Origin: Streptomyces sp. VRA16 Mangrove soil
GTDB taxonomy: Bacteria > Actinomycetota > Actinomycetes > Streptomycetales > Streptomycetaceae
Assembly (NCBI RefSeq): GCF_017377775.1
Contig: NZ_JAFVLN010000007.1
Span: 310,001-374,000 of the forward strand
Length of the DNA stretch: 64,000 bases
Direction: 5' to 3'
The notes under the pieces are model-generated. The model was not told the DNA's origin and did not search any database. It worked only from the letters and a program-made list of their open reading frames with translations. Made by a program: the position numbers and the translations under genes. Shown here piece after piece: positions 17,841 through 24,883 of this stretch (position 1 is its first letter; each line of letters begins with the position of its first letter).

Positions 17841-18317
17841 CTAGTCCACCTCGTACGGCGCCAGCGCCTCAGCGGAAAGTGCGTCAGCACGGTCACGAAG
17901 AACTAGGGGCATAGCCTCTTCCTGCCAGCGCCGCAACTCTTCGTTGGGATCAACCCAGCGGAGTTCATCAATGCCTAGCTCATAGGGGTTGAGGCCCAAT
18001 AGCCGAGCACACTCCTGAGCATGAGTGCGAAGCGCGCTAACTGCCTCACGCCGGGAAAGGTACTCAACAACTAGCTCAGCGAGAGTGCCAGCCTTGAATG
18101 CTTCCGCCTTTTCCTTGGCGCTGGGATTGCTGCCGCGCACCTTTTCCTCAAGGTCTCGCCGGTCCTCAAGGAATCGGGCCGCAGCTTCCTTCTCAGCCTC
18201 AAGGCGTTCAGCGGCCTGCTGTGCGGCCTTCTCTGCCTCAGCGGCCTCAGCCTCAGCCAACTTCGCGGCAGCCGCCTCAGCAGCCTTACGGGCCTTCTCA
18301 AGATCAGTTGCAGTCAT
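17841..18317 (-). CDS. Ala/Glu/Lys-rich coiled-coil protein, 158 residues
   Basis: Residues 1-70 form a strongly predicted coiled coil (MTATDLEKARKAAEAAAAKL and EAEAAEAEKAAQQAAERLEA). A helical tail follows with a possible fold around LGLNPYELGIDELRWVDPNE. The build is similar to phage scaffolding or small structural proteins, but no sequence family is recognised. The gene is 17 bp from the upstream gene and 2 bp from the downstream one. The ATG at 18317 follows an AAAGGAG sequence in the short intergenic gap. Confidence 0.65.
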   Translation of the reverse strand: MTATDLEKARKAAEAAAAKLAEAEAAEAEKAAQQAAERLEAEKEAAARFLEDRRDLEEKVRGSNPSAKEKAEAFKAGTLAELVVEYLSRREAVSALRTHAQECARLLGLNPYELGIDELRWVDPNEELRRWQEEAMPLVLRDRADALSAEALAPYEVD

Positions 18318-18334
18318 GATGCCGCGTACTCCTT

Positions 18335-18652
18335 TCAGGCGCCGTAGCCGCGCGCAATGCGCTGAGCGGGGGTCAGAGCATCCGTGCTGGCGCTGGTGGC
18401 CTTCGGCGTAGCCTCGCCTAGCTGGGCAGCCGCCTTGCGGGCAACGGTCGCGTAGCCCATTGCCATTCGCGTAGACGGGTCAATCTCAACTCCCCGGGCC
18501 TCAGCGGCCTTTAGGTGAGAGACCATGGCGTCATCCTCAGCGCTGGCCGTGGAAGCCAGGGACTCAAGCGCCCAACGCTTACCGTCGGCGCTGGCACCCT
18601 CAGTACCAGGCTCAACGCTGCGCATGTACCAGGGGGTGTTAGTCATCGTCAT
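18335..18652 (-). CDS. Element protein of 105 residues, first gene behind operator 2
   Basis: The product starts MTMTNTPWYMRSVEPGTEGA and contains ALESLASTASAEDDAMVSHL and IDPSTRMAMGYATVARKAAA. It is hydrophilic and helical, with a low-complexity Ala/Thr stretch near the end. No family is recognised. It heads a three-gene run (105, 158 and 72 residues). The ATG lies 19 bp from the second palindrome, so this run is likely controlled by it. The order of small helical proteins recalls head-gene clusters, but that is only a resemblance. Confidence 0.6.
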   Translation of the reverse strand: MTMTNTPWYMRSVEPGTEGASADGKRWALESLASTASAEDDAMVSHLKAAEARGVEIDPSTRMAMGYATVARKAAAQLGEATPKATSASTDALTPAQRIARGYGA

Positions 18653-18671
18653 TCTTCCTTCTTGAGGTAGT

Positions 18672-18693
18672 CACATACGGATATCCGTAGGTG
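18672..18693. promoter_or_regulatory. 22-bp palindrome, operator copy 2
   Basis: This copy matches the palindrome at 16875-16896 in 21 of 22 positions (one arm base, C to A), keeping core ACGGATATCCGT. It lies 19 bp before the start at 18652 and just past the stop of the gene ending at 18695. Confidence 0.7.
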
Positions 18694-18694
18694 G

Positions 18695-18973
18695 TCAGTT
18701 GGCGTACCAGACTCTGTGTTGCAGTGCCGGGTCCTTCGGGCGAATCCCTTTGTAACGGACTCCATAGCGCCGGGAAGTGCGCTCATACCCGGTAGCGCGC
18801 AGCAGCCGGTCAAAGGAGCCCATAGGTATGAAGCGCGGTCCGCTGGCTTCTTTGCACGCGCCGAACAGCAGCAACAGACTTGATTCAGCGCCCGGACATT
18901 CTTCAATGGCTTCGCCTGCAACGGCCACAAAGGCCGAGATATACCCCCGGTCGGCTTCAGTCAGATGCACCAT
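18695..18973 (-). CDS. Element protein of 92 residues
   Basis: The ATG at 18973 has a GGGGGGTG ribosome site and overlaps the end of the 50-residue gene by 17 bp. The product starts MVHLTEADRGYISAFVAVAG, includes CPGAESSLLLLFGACKEASG, and ends RPKDPALQHRVWYAN. It is a small mixed alpha/beta protein without an obvious motif. No family is recognised. A start seven codons upstream (18994) is possible but has a poorer ribosome site. Confidence 0.55.
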   Translation of the reverse strand: MVHLTEADRGYISAFVAVAGEAIEECPGAESSLLLLFGACKEASGPRFIPMGSFDRLLRATGYERTSRRYGVRYKGIRPKDPALQHRVWYAN

Positions 18974-19109
18974 CGGGTGCACCCCCCATGGCAAGCATGC
19001 GAAGCACGACTAGGGCCGCGAACAGCTCAGTGCGTGAGCCTTCGTCACGGGGTACGCGTGTATGCGCTTCGAGGATGCGGAGCGCCTGTGTGGGCCCTAT
19101 AGCGTCCAT
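18957..19109 (-). CDS. Element protein of 50 residues
   Basis: The ATG at 19109 follows a GGAG ribosome site and gives MDAIGPTQALRILEAHTRVP, RDEGSRTELFAALVVLRMLA and MGGAPDGASD. It is a single amphipathic helical protein of a size typical of phage-encoded regulators or inhibitors. It overlaps the next gene, which supports coding. No family is recognised. Confidence 0.5.
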   Translation of the reverse strand: MDAIGPTQALRILEAHTRVPRDEGSRTELFAALVVLRMLAMGGAPDGASD

Positions 19110-19172
19110 TGGAATTTCTCCGGATAGGGGTCAGCCGGCTCGGATCTGCCGGGATTTTCGAGAATGGGCGGA

Positions 19173-19207
19173 CAGGGGGCTGCCCTCTGGCTAGTAACAG
19201 CCCCCTG
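19173..19207 (-). terminator. Hairpin after the HNH/EndoVII-like gene
   Basis: CAGGGGGCTG (19173-19182) pairs with CAGCCCCCTG (19198-19207), directly beyond the stop at 19217 on the minus strand. The U-tract is weak. Confidence 0.55.
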
Positions 19208-19216
19208 CCCGGGTCT

Positions 19217-19699
19217 TTAGATGGCGCCTGCCTCAGCGCGTTCAAGCGCGTTATGCCGGTAGCCCCGCGACATGAGGGCAAGGGCAGTCTTTTGAGGCTC
19301 AGACAGAAACTTGCGGCGCTCAGGCATGAGGGCTTCGCGCGCCTCCAGATGGCGGAGAGCGGCCTTACGACTAGCCTCCCGGCCCCTGGTCTCAGCGGCC
19401 CGCCGTTCGTCGCTCACAGAGGCATACGCGGCTTCCTTGAGTCGGGCTACCTCGTAGGGGAATCGCTCAGCGCTGTAGGACCGGTGCGCGTCATCAAACG
19501 CGTTGTGGCAGCGTCGGCACATAGGTGCGTAGCTGGTGGTGTTCTGGCTGTACGGGCCGTGGTCGCTGTCCAGCGCATGGGGGTCATCCCACTGGTAGGC
19601 CCAGTCAGAAGCGGTGAGCCCGCACCAGGCGCATGCGCTGTACTTCGCGGGTAGCTTTAGCTGGGTCAATAGCTTGTGCATGGCGGAATAGCTGGTCAT
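19217..19699 (-). CDS. HNH/endonuclease VII-like zinc nuclease
   Basis: The 160-residue product has CAWCGLTASDWAYQWDDPHA, then LDSDHGPYSQNTTSYAPMC and RRCHNAFDDAHRSYS. This gives two Cys pairs and an internal D-x-D-H, the pattern of HNH and recombination endonuclease VII folds that cut branched or packaged phage DNA. The C-terminal half is basic and helical (RRAAETRGREASRKAALRHL), suited to DNA contact. It is the third different HNH-type protein in the element. It follows the branched inverted repeat at 19737-19811. Confidence 0.75.
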   Translation of the reverse strand: MTSYSAMHKLLTQLKLPAKYSACAWCGLTASDWAYQWDDPHALDSDHGPYSQNTTSYAPMCRRCHNAFDDAHRSYSAERFPYEVARLKEAAYASVSDERRAAETRGREASRKAALRHLEAREALMPERRKFLSEPQKTALALMSRGYRHNALERAEAGAI

Positions 19700-19736
19700 G
19701 GATGTGATGCCTTCTGGTGTGATGCCGAAAACGAAA

Positions 19737-19811
19737 AACGGCCCTAGGTCAGGGACTCACAACAGCGGGGCATCACTACCGCTGAGGGAATCAACCTGAC
19801 CTAGGGCCGTT
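19737..19811 (-). terminator. Large branched inverted repeat with T-tract
   Basis: AACGGCCCTAGGTCAGG (19737-19753) and its exact complement (19795-19811) enclose 41 bp that contain an inner 6-bp stem CAGCGG/CCGCTG (19764-19784). Read on the minus strand, the outer stem is followed by TTTTTCGTTTTC, so it works as a terminator for the gene ending at 19964. The large, branched loop is unusual for a plain terminator. Confidence 0.7.
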
Positions 19812-19963
19812 GGTATAAGAGCGCCGTAGCGCGGAATGCGAACCAGGGTGATGCCGTTCGCGGTAGGCGGCTTATCGCCCCTACAAGATATGTCTAGGGA
19901 GTGGAGCGCCCGCAAAGTGTATGCATTCGGGCATTGCGGACTGACGAATTTATGTGAAGCGCG

Positions 19964-20524
19964 TCACTCTGAAATTCCCCTGAAAACAACCACCTGATGA
20001 GCCCCCGCACCTTCGATACGGAAACCAGCGGCCTTGAGCTGAGGCAGCATGTCCGAAGGGCTCAGCGGCTCAATGCCGTAGGCGCCAGCCCAGACCACGT
20101 AAGCCCCGTAGAACTCCTCAGCGTTCGCGTGAGCGCCAGGGGCAGGGCTGGCATAGCGGAGGAACTGAGAGACAGCGCCAGGCGCCACGCTGGACAACTC
20201 ACGCTTACGACGATGGCGGCAGGCTTCACCGCAATACTTCGAGATACGCCCGGACTTGCTACCGGCGGCAGACTTGCGCTCAAGAGGCGTGCCGCAGACG
20301 ACACAGGGCAGGGTGCGCCGGGCATCCTGGTCAGCCTTCACCTGAATTGCCGCTGTCTTTCGCGTCCGGGCTACCTTCTGCCGCTCCTCCCGGGCGGTCA
20401 GCTCAGCGTCAGACAGTGCAGCAAACCGGCGGGCGGCCACATAGCAGCGCTGGGAGCAGTAGTCAGAGCGCGGGCGGGCAGCGTTCTCACACGGTTCCCA
20501 TGCGCATTCTCGTCCAAGGAGCAT
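19964..20524 (-). CDS. Zinc-finger protein with primase-C-terminal-like domain
   Basis: The 186-residue product has two cysteine clusters: CAWEPCENAARPRSDYCSQRC near the start and CVVCGTPLERK...YCGEAC near residues 75-105. The C-terminal part, EFYGAYVVWAGAYGIEPLSP followed by LPQLKAAGFRIE and a beta strand, resembles the winged-helix domain at the end of phage primases. It should bind DNA. It lies beside a repeat-rich, gene-free segment (20570-21020), so it could act there as an origin or control-site binder. That role is inference. Confidence 0.65.
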   Translation of the reverse strand: MLLGRECAWEPCENAARPRSDYCSQRCYVAARRFAALSDAELTAREERQKVARTRKTAAIQVKADQDARRTLPCVVCGTPLERKSAAGSKSGRISKYCGEACRHRRKRELSSVAPGAVSQFLRYASPAPGAHANAEEFYGAYVVWAGAYGIEPLSPSDMLPQLKAAGFRIEGAGAHQVVVFRGISE

Positions 20525-20569
20525 CGCGGATTGCCTCTCTGGTGGTTGGTGCCTCCGAAAGAGGTCTAG

Positions 20570-21020
20570 GGAGTCGAATGCCCGGAAGCTCAGTGAGATG
20601 TACGAGTAGTGCAGAAACTACACACCGGCTATTTGGCCTCTGACCTGGGCTTTTACTGCCCGGTGACCGGAAGCTGTGTGCAGAGTACGAGTAGCCCCCT
20701 TTCCCTATAGATTTCTATATGCGGTTGGGGCTAACTAATACTTACTACATAGAAAGCGGTCTGTGAGTTGTAAAAGCCCAGGTCAGTGGGGGTTTCGGGG
20801 GTGTGTAGTTTGCTCACCCCTCCGCGCTGAAACTACACAGCGCCAGCTAGCGCACTAGGAAACGGGCAGCATTCTCGATGCCCTAACCTGACGGTCTGTC
20901 AGAAGCTCTGTGCGTACGCCTGTGCCCTTCTCCGCTCCTCCCTGGTACTCGGCGCCAGCGACGCACTGAAAGGCGCTCAGGCGCCCGCACGGGGGCTTGC
21001 GCTGGCCTGCCGGAGAAACA
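20570..21020. repeat. Gene-free, repeat-rich segment; candidate origin or packaging/control site
   Basis: No frame is supported over about 450 bp. TGACCTGGGCTTTTAC (20641-20656) has an exact inverted partner at 20770-20785. Between them is an A+T-rich stretch (20700-20757) with a smaller inverted pair TTTCTAT/ATAGAAA. GTACGAGTAG occurs twice (near 20598 and 20687). GAAACTACACA occurs near 20612 and 20830, with an inverted copy near 20800. Such nested and iterated repeats around A+T-rich DNA are typical of replication origins or protein-bound cis sites. Confidence 0.55.
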
Positions 21021-21024
21021 CGAA

Positions 21025-21057
21025 AGCCCCCGCCTGGCAGAAGCCAGAACGGGGGCT
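21025..21057 (-). terminator. Hairpin terminator with U-tract
   Basis: AGCCCCCG (21025-21032) pairs with CGGGGGCT (21050-21057). On the minus strand the stem is followed by TTTCGTGTTT, ending the integrase-sigma-small gene operon. Confidence 0.7.
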
Positions 21058-21069
21058 CAGTGGTCGTGC

Positions 21070-21231
21070 TTACGCTGCCGCCGGGAAGACGCTGACGTTT
21101 CCGGCAACCCTGCGGAATATCTCCCGGGATGCTGCGTTGGTCTCGTCGTCCAGCGTGAACGGGTTGCTTCCCGTGATGCCCAGCTCCTCACGGATGCGCC
21201 GGGCAATCTCCGTGATCAGTTCATCGCTCAT
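21070..21231 (-). CDS. Small element protein, 53 residues
   Basis: The ATG at 21231 has a strong AAGGAGAG ribosome site. The product, MSDELITEIARRIREELGIT then GSNPFTLDDETNAASREIFR and RVAGNVSVFPAAA, is acidic at the start and mostly helical. It follows the sigma-like gene by 56 bp and ends the integrase operon. No family is recognised. Its place next to the integrase makes a recombination-directionality factor one possibility, which cannot be told from sequence. Confidence 0.6.
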   Translation of the reverse strand: MSDELITEIARRIREELGITGSNPFTLDDETNAASREIFRRVAGNVSVFPAAA

Positions 21232-21287
21232 GCGGTCTCTCCTTCCGCTAGGTGGAGCCTTCGAAGTTGGTCTAGCGGGTCGAAAGC

Positions 21288-21989
21288 TCAGCGCAGGAAG
21301 GATGCTCCTGACCACCTGTCGCGTAGGCGCCGGATTGCCTTGCTGCGGGCGGCAGATACGTGCGCCTTCGGAATGCCCAGGGTTTCGGCTATCTCCTCAT
21401 CCGTCATGCGGCCTGACTCCCCGATGCCATAGGTCATCTGCACCACGGCCCGCTGTTGCTGCCCCAGTGACATCAGCATCCATGCCACACGGCCGCTAGA
21501 ACGCTCTGAGCCGTCCGCTGAGGGTTCTACCGGGGCAGGGGCGCCCGGGTCTTCCGGCAGGGCCTCAGGCGGGCGTACAGCGCTTCTCACGGCTTTGGCG
21601 GTCTCCGGGCTCATGCGCCAGGCCAACTGTCCGGAGCACACCAGTCGTTGCGCTTCGTCAGCGTTGCCGTTTGCGTGCTTGTAGGCGGACCGCCATAGCT
21701 TCGCTTCGTCAAGGCTGATCCCCGGGTATCGCATGGCGCAGTGTGCGTCTTGCATGGCGCCGGTCACGGTCCGGCCAGCGAAGGTGATGAATTGCCCGGC
21801 GGAGCCAGTGAAGCGGCCCAGGCTGAGCCACAGGGCTTCGCGTCCCACCTGTGCAAGGTCTTCTGCGCTGTCCCGGTCAATGCGCTGGGCCCGTGCCCGG
21901 ATAAGCCCATCAAGGGCCCTGAGAACGGCCGTGGTGGCTTCGGGGTCGCCGTTGAGTGCTCCCCTGAGCTGAGTTTCATCAAGGCTCAT
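21288..21989 (-). CDS. Sigma-70-like factor encoded by the element
   Basis: The 233-residue product has a region 2-like part (DSAEDLAQVGREALWLSLGR and FITFAGRTVTGAMQDAH). It also has a region 4-like part at the end (RAVVQMTYGIGESGRMTDEE, IAETLGIPKAHVSAARSKAI). The linker between them is long and Pro/Glu-rich. It probably directs RNA polymerase to element promoters, or is a sigma-derived DNA binder. The start overlaps the integrase stop by ATGA, so the two are coupled. Phage- and satellite-borne sigma-like factors are known as late-gene activators. Confidence 0.75.
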   Translation of the reverse strand: MSLDETQLRGALNGDPEATTAVLRALDGLIRARAQRIDRDSAEDLAQVGREALWLSLGRFTGSAGQFITFAGRTVTGAMQDAHCAMRYPGISLDEAKLWRSAYKHANGNADEAQRLVCSGQLAWRMSPETAKAVRSAVRPPEALPEDPGAPAPVEPSADGSERSSGRVAWMLMSLGQQQRAVVQMTYGIGESGRMTDEEIAETLGIPKAHVSAARSKAIRRLRDRWSGASFLR

Positions 21990-23536
21990 GCCGACAACAC
22001 CTCTTCCATGGCAAGTTCAATCAGGTGTGCTTCCGCCGGGTTCAACTCGCGCCGCCATTCAGGCCCCTGATAGCTCACGGAAATCCGCGTGGGGTCGAAC
22101 CTCTTCGGGGCGCCGGGCGTGGCCGGACGGATGACCACTTGCGCCCCCAAATCTGCGAGCATTGCGCGCCGCCCCTCTTCGTTCCGCTGAGCCCAGTCCT
22201 CAGCGATAGTTTTACCAGTGGATACCCAGCGGCCTTCGGCGTGTTCGGCTTCGGCCTGTAGTTCCGCCTGCCGCTTTTCCAGTGCCGTTAGCTGCCCAAT
22301 GACTACGCGTGCCGCAGAGCCGCTGGGGTCGAGTTGGGCAAGGTTTCCTGCCAGCCGCTCAATCTGACCGGTCACTTCCGAGAGTTGAAGCACGGCACTT
22401 CCGTCAGGCTCAGCCCAGCGCATCAGCTCGAAGGTTCCAAAGCGCCTCAGATAGTCGGCGGTCACCAGCTCCTCAACGTTGCGGGCAATGATGACGTTGG
22501 GCCGGTGAATTCCCCGCTTGCCTACTCCGGCGCGACATACGTACGTGCTGTAGTCCTTGCCATTGACGGCACGGCGCTGCCGGTACATGGGGCCGTTGCA
22601 CTCCGAACAGTGCGCCACGTGCAGGAGTAGGGCCTTACCCGTCCGCTCACCGCCCCGCCCCTTTGCCTTGCCATCAAGGATTGCCCGCACGGCGGACCAG
22701 ACTTCGGCGCTGAGAATTTCCGGCCCGGCGGACACTGGCTTGCCCTCAGCGTCTAGGACAGGCTGATTGGTGAGGGCGCCGCGCTTAGTTCCGGGAACAG
22801 CCTGCACCAGCCATCCCCGAACGGCAGGCGAGTAGAGCACATCCCGAAGTGACGTGGAATGCCACTTGCCGCCCCGCAGCTTCCGTCCAGCGCGCTGCCG
22901 TGCATGTTCAGCCGGGGGCAGGATTCCGCGCTCATTCAGCTCCCGGGTGAGCCCTGTGAGCGAAGCTCCTTCGTTGATGAGCTTGTCTGCGCACTCGCGC
23001 AGAATGCTTGCGGCTGATTCGTCAATGACCCAGCGCTTGTTGTTGACCGGCCCGCTGACTGCATAGCCGTACGGGGCCAGCCCGCCCAGGTGGTTGCCGC
23101 GCGCCCGGAAGTGCTTCTTGCTGTCCGTGATCCGGGCCTTAATCATGTCCCGTTCGTACTCAGCGAATGCGGCAAGGACGTTGATGATGATGGACGCGTT
23201 TTCCGGGCTCACGACTCCATCAGCCGTGACAACGGTGGTGCTGGTGGACTTCGCAGCGTCTAGAAGTCGCTGGAATTCCAGAACACTGCGCGCGTACCGG
23301 TCCAGCTTTGCGGCAAGCACGTAGTCAGCGCGGGGAAGCCAGGACAGGACTTCGCGCATACCGGGGCGGTCTTCAAGTCGGCTGGCTCCACTGACGTTGG
23401 TGTCGGTAGCAATGTGCACCACCTTCCATCCACGCTGAGCGGCATAAGCCTTGCAGGCGGTAATGCGGTGGTCCGGGGCTTCCTCTGCGAAGAGGCGCGA
23501 CAGGCGGTCATAGATGACACAGGTGGGTTGGCTCAC
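21986..23536 (-). CDS. Large serine integrase
   Basis: This 516-residue site-specific recombinase is the motor of the element. The N-terminal catalytic domain shows VIYDRLSRLF with the nucleophilic serine, DRPGMREVLSWLPRADYVLA and KLDRYARS. The recombinase domain follows (GNHLGGLAPYGYAVSG), then a zinc ribbon (VAHCSECNGPMYRQRR and YVCRAGVGK) and a coiled coil (TALEKRQAELQAEAEHAEGR). The GTG at 23536 begins VSQPTCVIYDRLS with a GGACG sequence upstream; a much longer frame upstream reads through attR and chromosomal DNA and is not used. It starts about 50 bp from the attR core, as expected for integrase next to attP. Confidence 0.95.
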   Translation of the reverse strand: MSQPTCVIYDRLSRLFAEEAPDHRITACKAYAAQRGWKVVHIATDTNVSGASRLEDRPGMREVLSWLPRADYVLAAKLDRYARSVLEFQRLLDAAKSTSTTVVTADGVVSPENASIIINVLAAFAEYERDMIKARITDSKKHFRARGNHLGGLAPYGYAVSGPVNNKRWVIDESAASILRECADKLINEGASLTGLTRELNERGILPPAEHARQRAGRKLRGGKWHSTSLRDVLYSPAVRGWLVQAVPGTKRGALTNQPVLDAEGKPVSAGPEILSAEVWSAVRAILDGKAKGRGGERTGKALLLHVAHCSECNGPMYRQRRAVNGKDYSTYVCRAGVGKRGIHRPNVIIARNVEELVTADYLRRFGTFELMRWAEPDGSAVLQLSEVTGQIERLAGNLAQLDPSGSAARVVIGQLTALEKRQAELQAEAEHAEGRWVSTGKTIAEDWAQRNEEGRRAMLADLGAQVVIRPATPGAPKRFDPTRISVSYQGPEWRRELNPAEAHLIELAMEEVLSA

Positions 23537-23586
23537 GGAACGTCCCTGGTGAGTCGAACGCCTTGCAGTGCTAGGCGAGACACCCG

Positions 23587-23595
23587 GGCGGCTGC
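23587..23595 (+). repeat. attR core of the serine-integrase element
   Basis: GGCGGCTGC matches the attL core except for one base. To the right the sequence resumes cpaF in frame (GGCGTLHANAAGDVPVRLEA). To the left is element DNA upstream of the integrase. Confidence 0.75.
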
Positions 23596-23892
23596 GGCAC
23601 TCTGCACGCCAATGCGGCGGGCGATGTGCCGGTGCGCCTCGAAGCGCTGGGGACCGCCGCGGGGCTCGACCGGGCGGCGCTGCACAGCCAGTTGGCGGCC
23701 GCGGTGTCCGTGGTGCTGCATCTCGTACGGGACCGGGCCGGCCGTCGGCGGGTGGCGCAGGTGAGGGTCCTGGAGCGGGACGCGGAGGGATGGGTGCGGG
23801 CCGTTTCGGCACTGGAGTGGGGAGCGCGCGGATTCGTGGCGGGGGAGGGGTGGCAGCGGCTCGGCGGGCTGTTGGGGGTGCGACTGGAGTGA
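23587..23892 (+). pseudogene. cpaF: CpaF/TadA ATPase, 3' part displaced by the element
   Basis: The frame reads GGCGTLHANAAGDVPVRLEA and on to LGVRLE-stop at 23892, 101 codons. It is the missing end of CpaF, starting with the conserved His/Asn box that follows Walker B in secretion ATPases. It has no start codon or ribosome site of its own before the box, although a GTG at 23626 lies in frame. With the element excised these codons follow residue 286 of the upstream part directly. The 59 bp after the stop lead to tadB. Confidence 0.92.
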
Positions 23893-23950
23893 GCGGCTCG
23901 CGGGACCGGTCGATGAACGTGCGGGACTGAAGACTGAAGGGGGAGTTGAG

Positions 23951-24805
23951 ATGTCCGGTGTCGTGGTCGTGGGGCTGGCCGGGGCGATGGCCGTGGTGTG
24001 GGCGCTGAAGGTACGGGACGCCGAAGTGCGCCGGGTGCGGGCCGTGTTGGGTGCGAGCGGGCCCGGCGGGGCGTCGACGGCGGCCTGGCGGGGTGCGGGG
24101 CGGCGGTGGTGGCGATGGGCGCGGGGACGGCCCGAGTGGGGGTGCGTGGTCGGCGGGGCGGTGATCGCCGCCGTGGGGGCCTCGCCGCTGCCGTTGGTCC
24201 TGGGCGCCTGTGCGGTGCCCGGCGTGGCGCGCTCGCGCAGGGCGAGGGCGGCGCGGCAGGCGCGGGACCGGCGCGGGAGCGCGGTGATCCGGCTGTGCGA
24301 GGTGCTCGCAGGCGAGGTGCGGGCCGGGCGGCAGCCGGGCGCGGCGCTGGATGTCGCGGTGCGGGAGTCGGGGGCGCTGTCGGGCAGAGGGAGCGCGGGG
24401 GTGGCGGCTGCGGCCCGGTTCGGCGGGGACGTGCCCGGTGCTCTGCGGGCGGCGGCCGAGGAGCCGGGAGCCGAAGGGCTGCAGGGCCTCGCGGCGTGCT
24501 GGCACGTGGCGGTGGACCGGGGTGCGGGACTCGCGGCCGGCCTGGAGCGGCTCGCGGACGCGCTTCGGGCGGAGCGGGACCAACGGGCCGATCTACGGGC
24601 GCAGTTGGCTGGCCCCTGGTCGACCGCGGTGATGCTTGCCGGGTTGCCGGTGCTCGGGCTGCTGCTCGGATCGGTGCTGGGGGCACGGCCGTTGCGGGTG
24701 CTGCTGCACACCGGTGCCGGCTGGGGGTGCCTGGTGGTGGGCGGCGCGCTGGAGGCGGCGGGGCTGTGGTGGGCGCTGCGGATCGTGCGGAGCGCGGAGG
24801 CGTGA
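23951..24805 (+). CDS. tadB: TadB-like pilus assembly membrane protein
   Basis: This 284-residue protein is a type II secretion F-domain protein of the Tad platform. It has an N-terminal helix, a hydrophobic pair around residues 70-95, the F domain RLCEVLAGEVRAGRQPGAAL (about 115-215), and C-terminal helices (about 225-280). It works in the membrane with TadC and the CpaF ATPase. The ATG has a GGGGGAG ribosome site. Being downstream of the split cpaF, it is likely affected by polarity of the insertion unless a promoter lies at the element edge. Confidence 0.85.
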   Translation: MSGVVVVGLAGAMAVVWALKVRDAEVRRVRAVLGASGPGGASTAAWRGAGRRWWRWARGRPEWGCVVGGAVIAAVGASPLPLVLGACAVPGVARSRRARAARQARDRRGSAVIRLCEVLAGEVRAGRQPGAALDVAVRESGALSGRGSAGVAAAARFGGDVPGALRAAAEEPGAEGLQGLAACWHVAVDRGAGLAAGLERLADALRAERDQRADLRAQLAGPWSTAVMLAGLPVLGLLLGSVLGARPLRVLLHTGAGWGCLVVGGALEAAGLWWALRIVRSAEA

Positions 24806-24883
24806 GGAGCTGGGTGAGTGGAGGCGTGAGCCGTGAGCCGTGATGTGAGTCGTGAGGGTGAGTGGGGGTGAGTGGGGGTGGGA

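Larger units (their letters stand above)
13378..23595. mobile_element. 10.2-kb serine-integrase element inserted in cpaF (satellite- or prophage-like)
   Basis: The element is bounded by short cores in cpaF and is 10,209 bp long core to core. It carries a large serine integrase at its right end, a sigma-like gene overlapping it, an XRE-TPR regulator, three different HNH-type proteins and about ten small genes. Most genes are on the minus strand. No capsid, portal, terminase, tail, lysis, conjugation or standard replication initiator gene is visible. Its genes use more A/T-ending codons than the host genes and have well-spaced terminators. The best reading is a phage satellite or strongly reduced prophage; a non-phage integrative element is the alternative. 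Confidence 0.85.

Noticed and set aside
21986..24583. An 865-residue version of the integrase
   Set aside because: The extra N-terminal part reads through attR and the antisense of cpaF and tadB; the GTG at 23536 gives the normal catalytic N-terminus.
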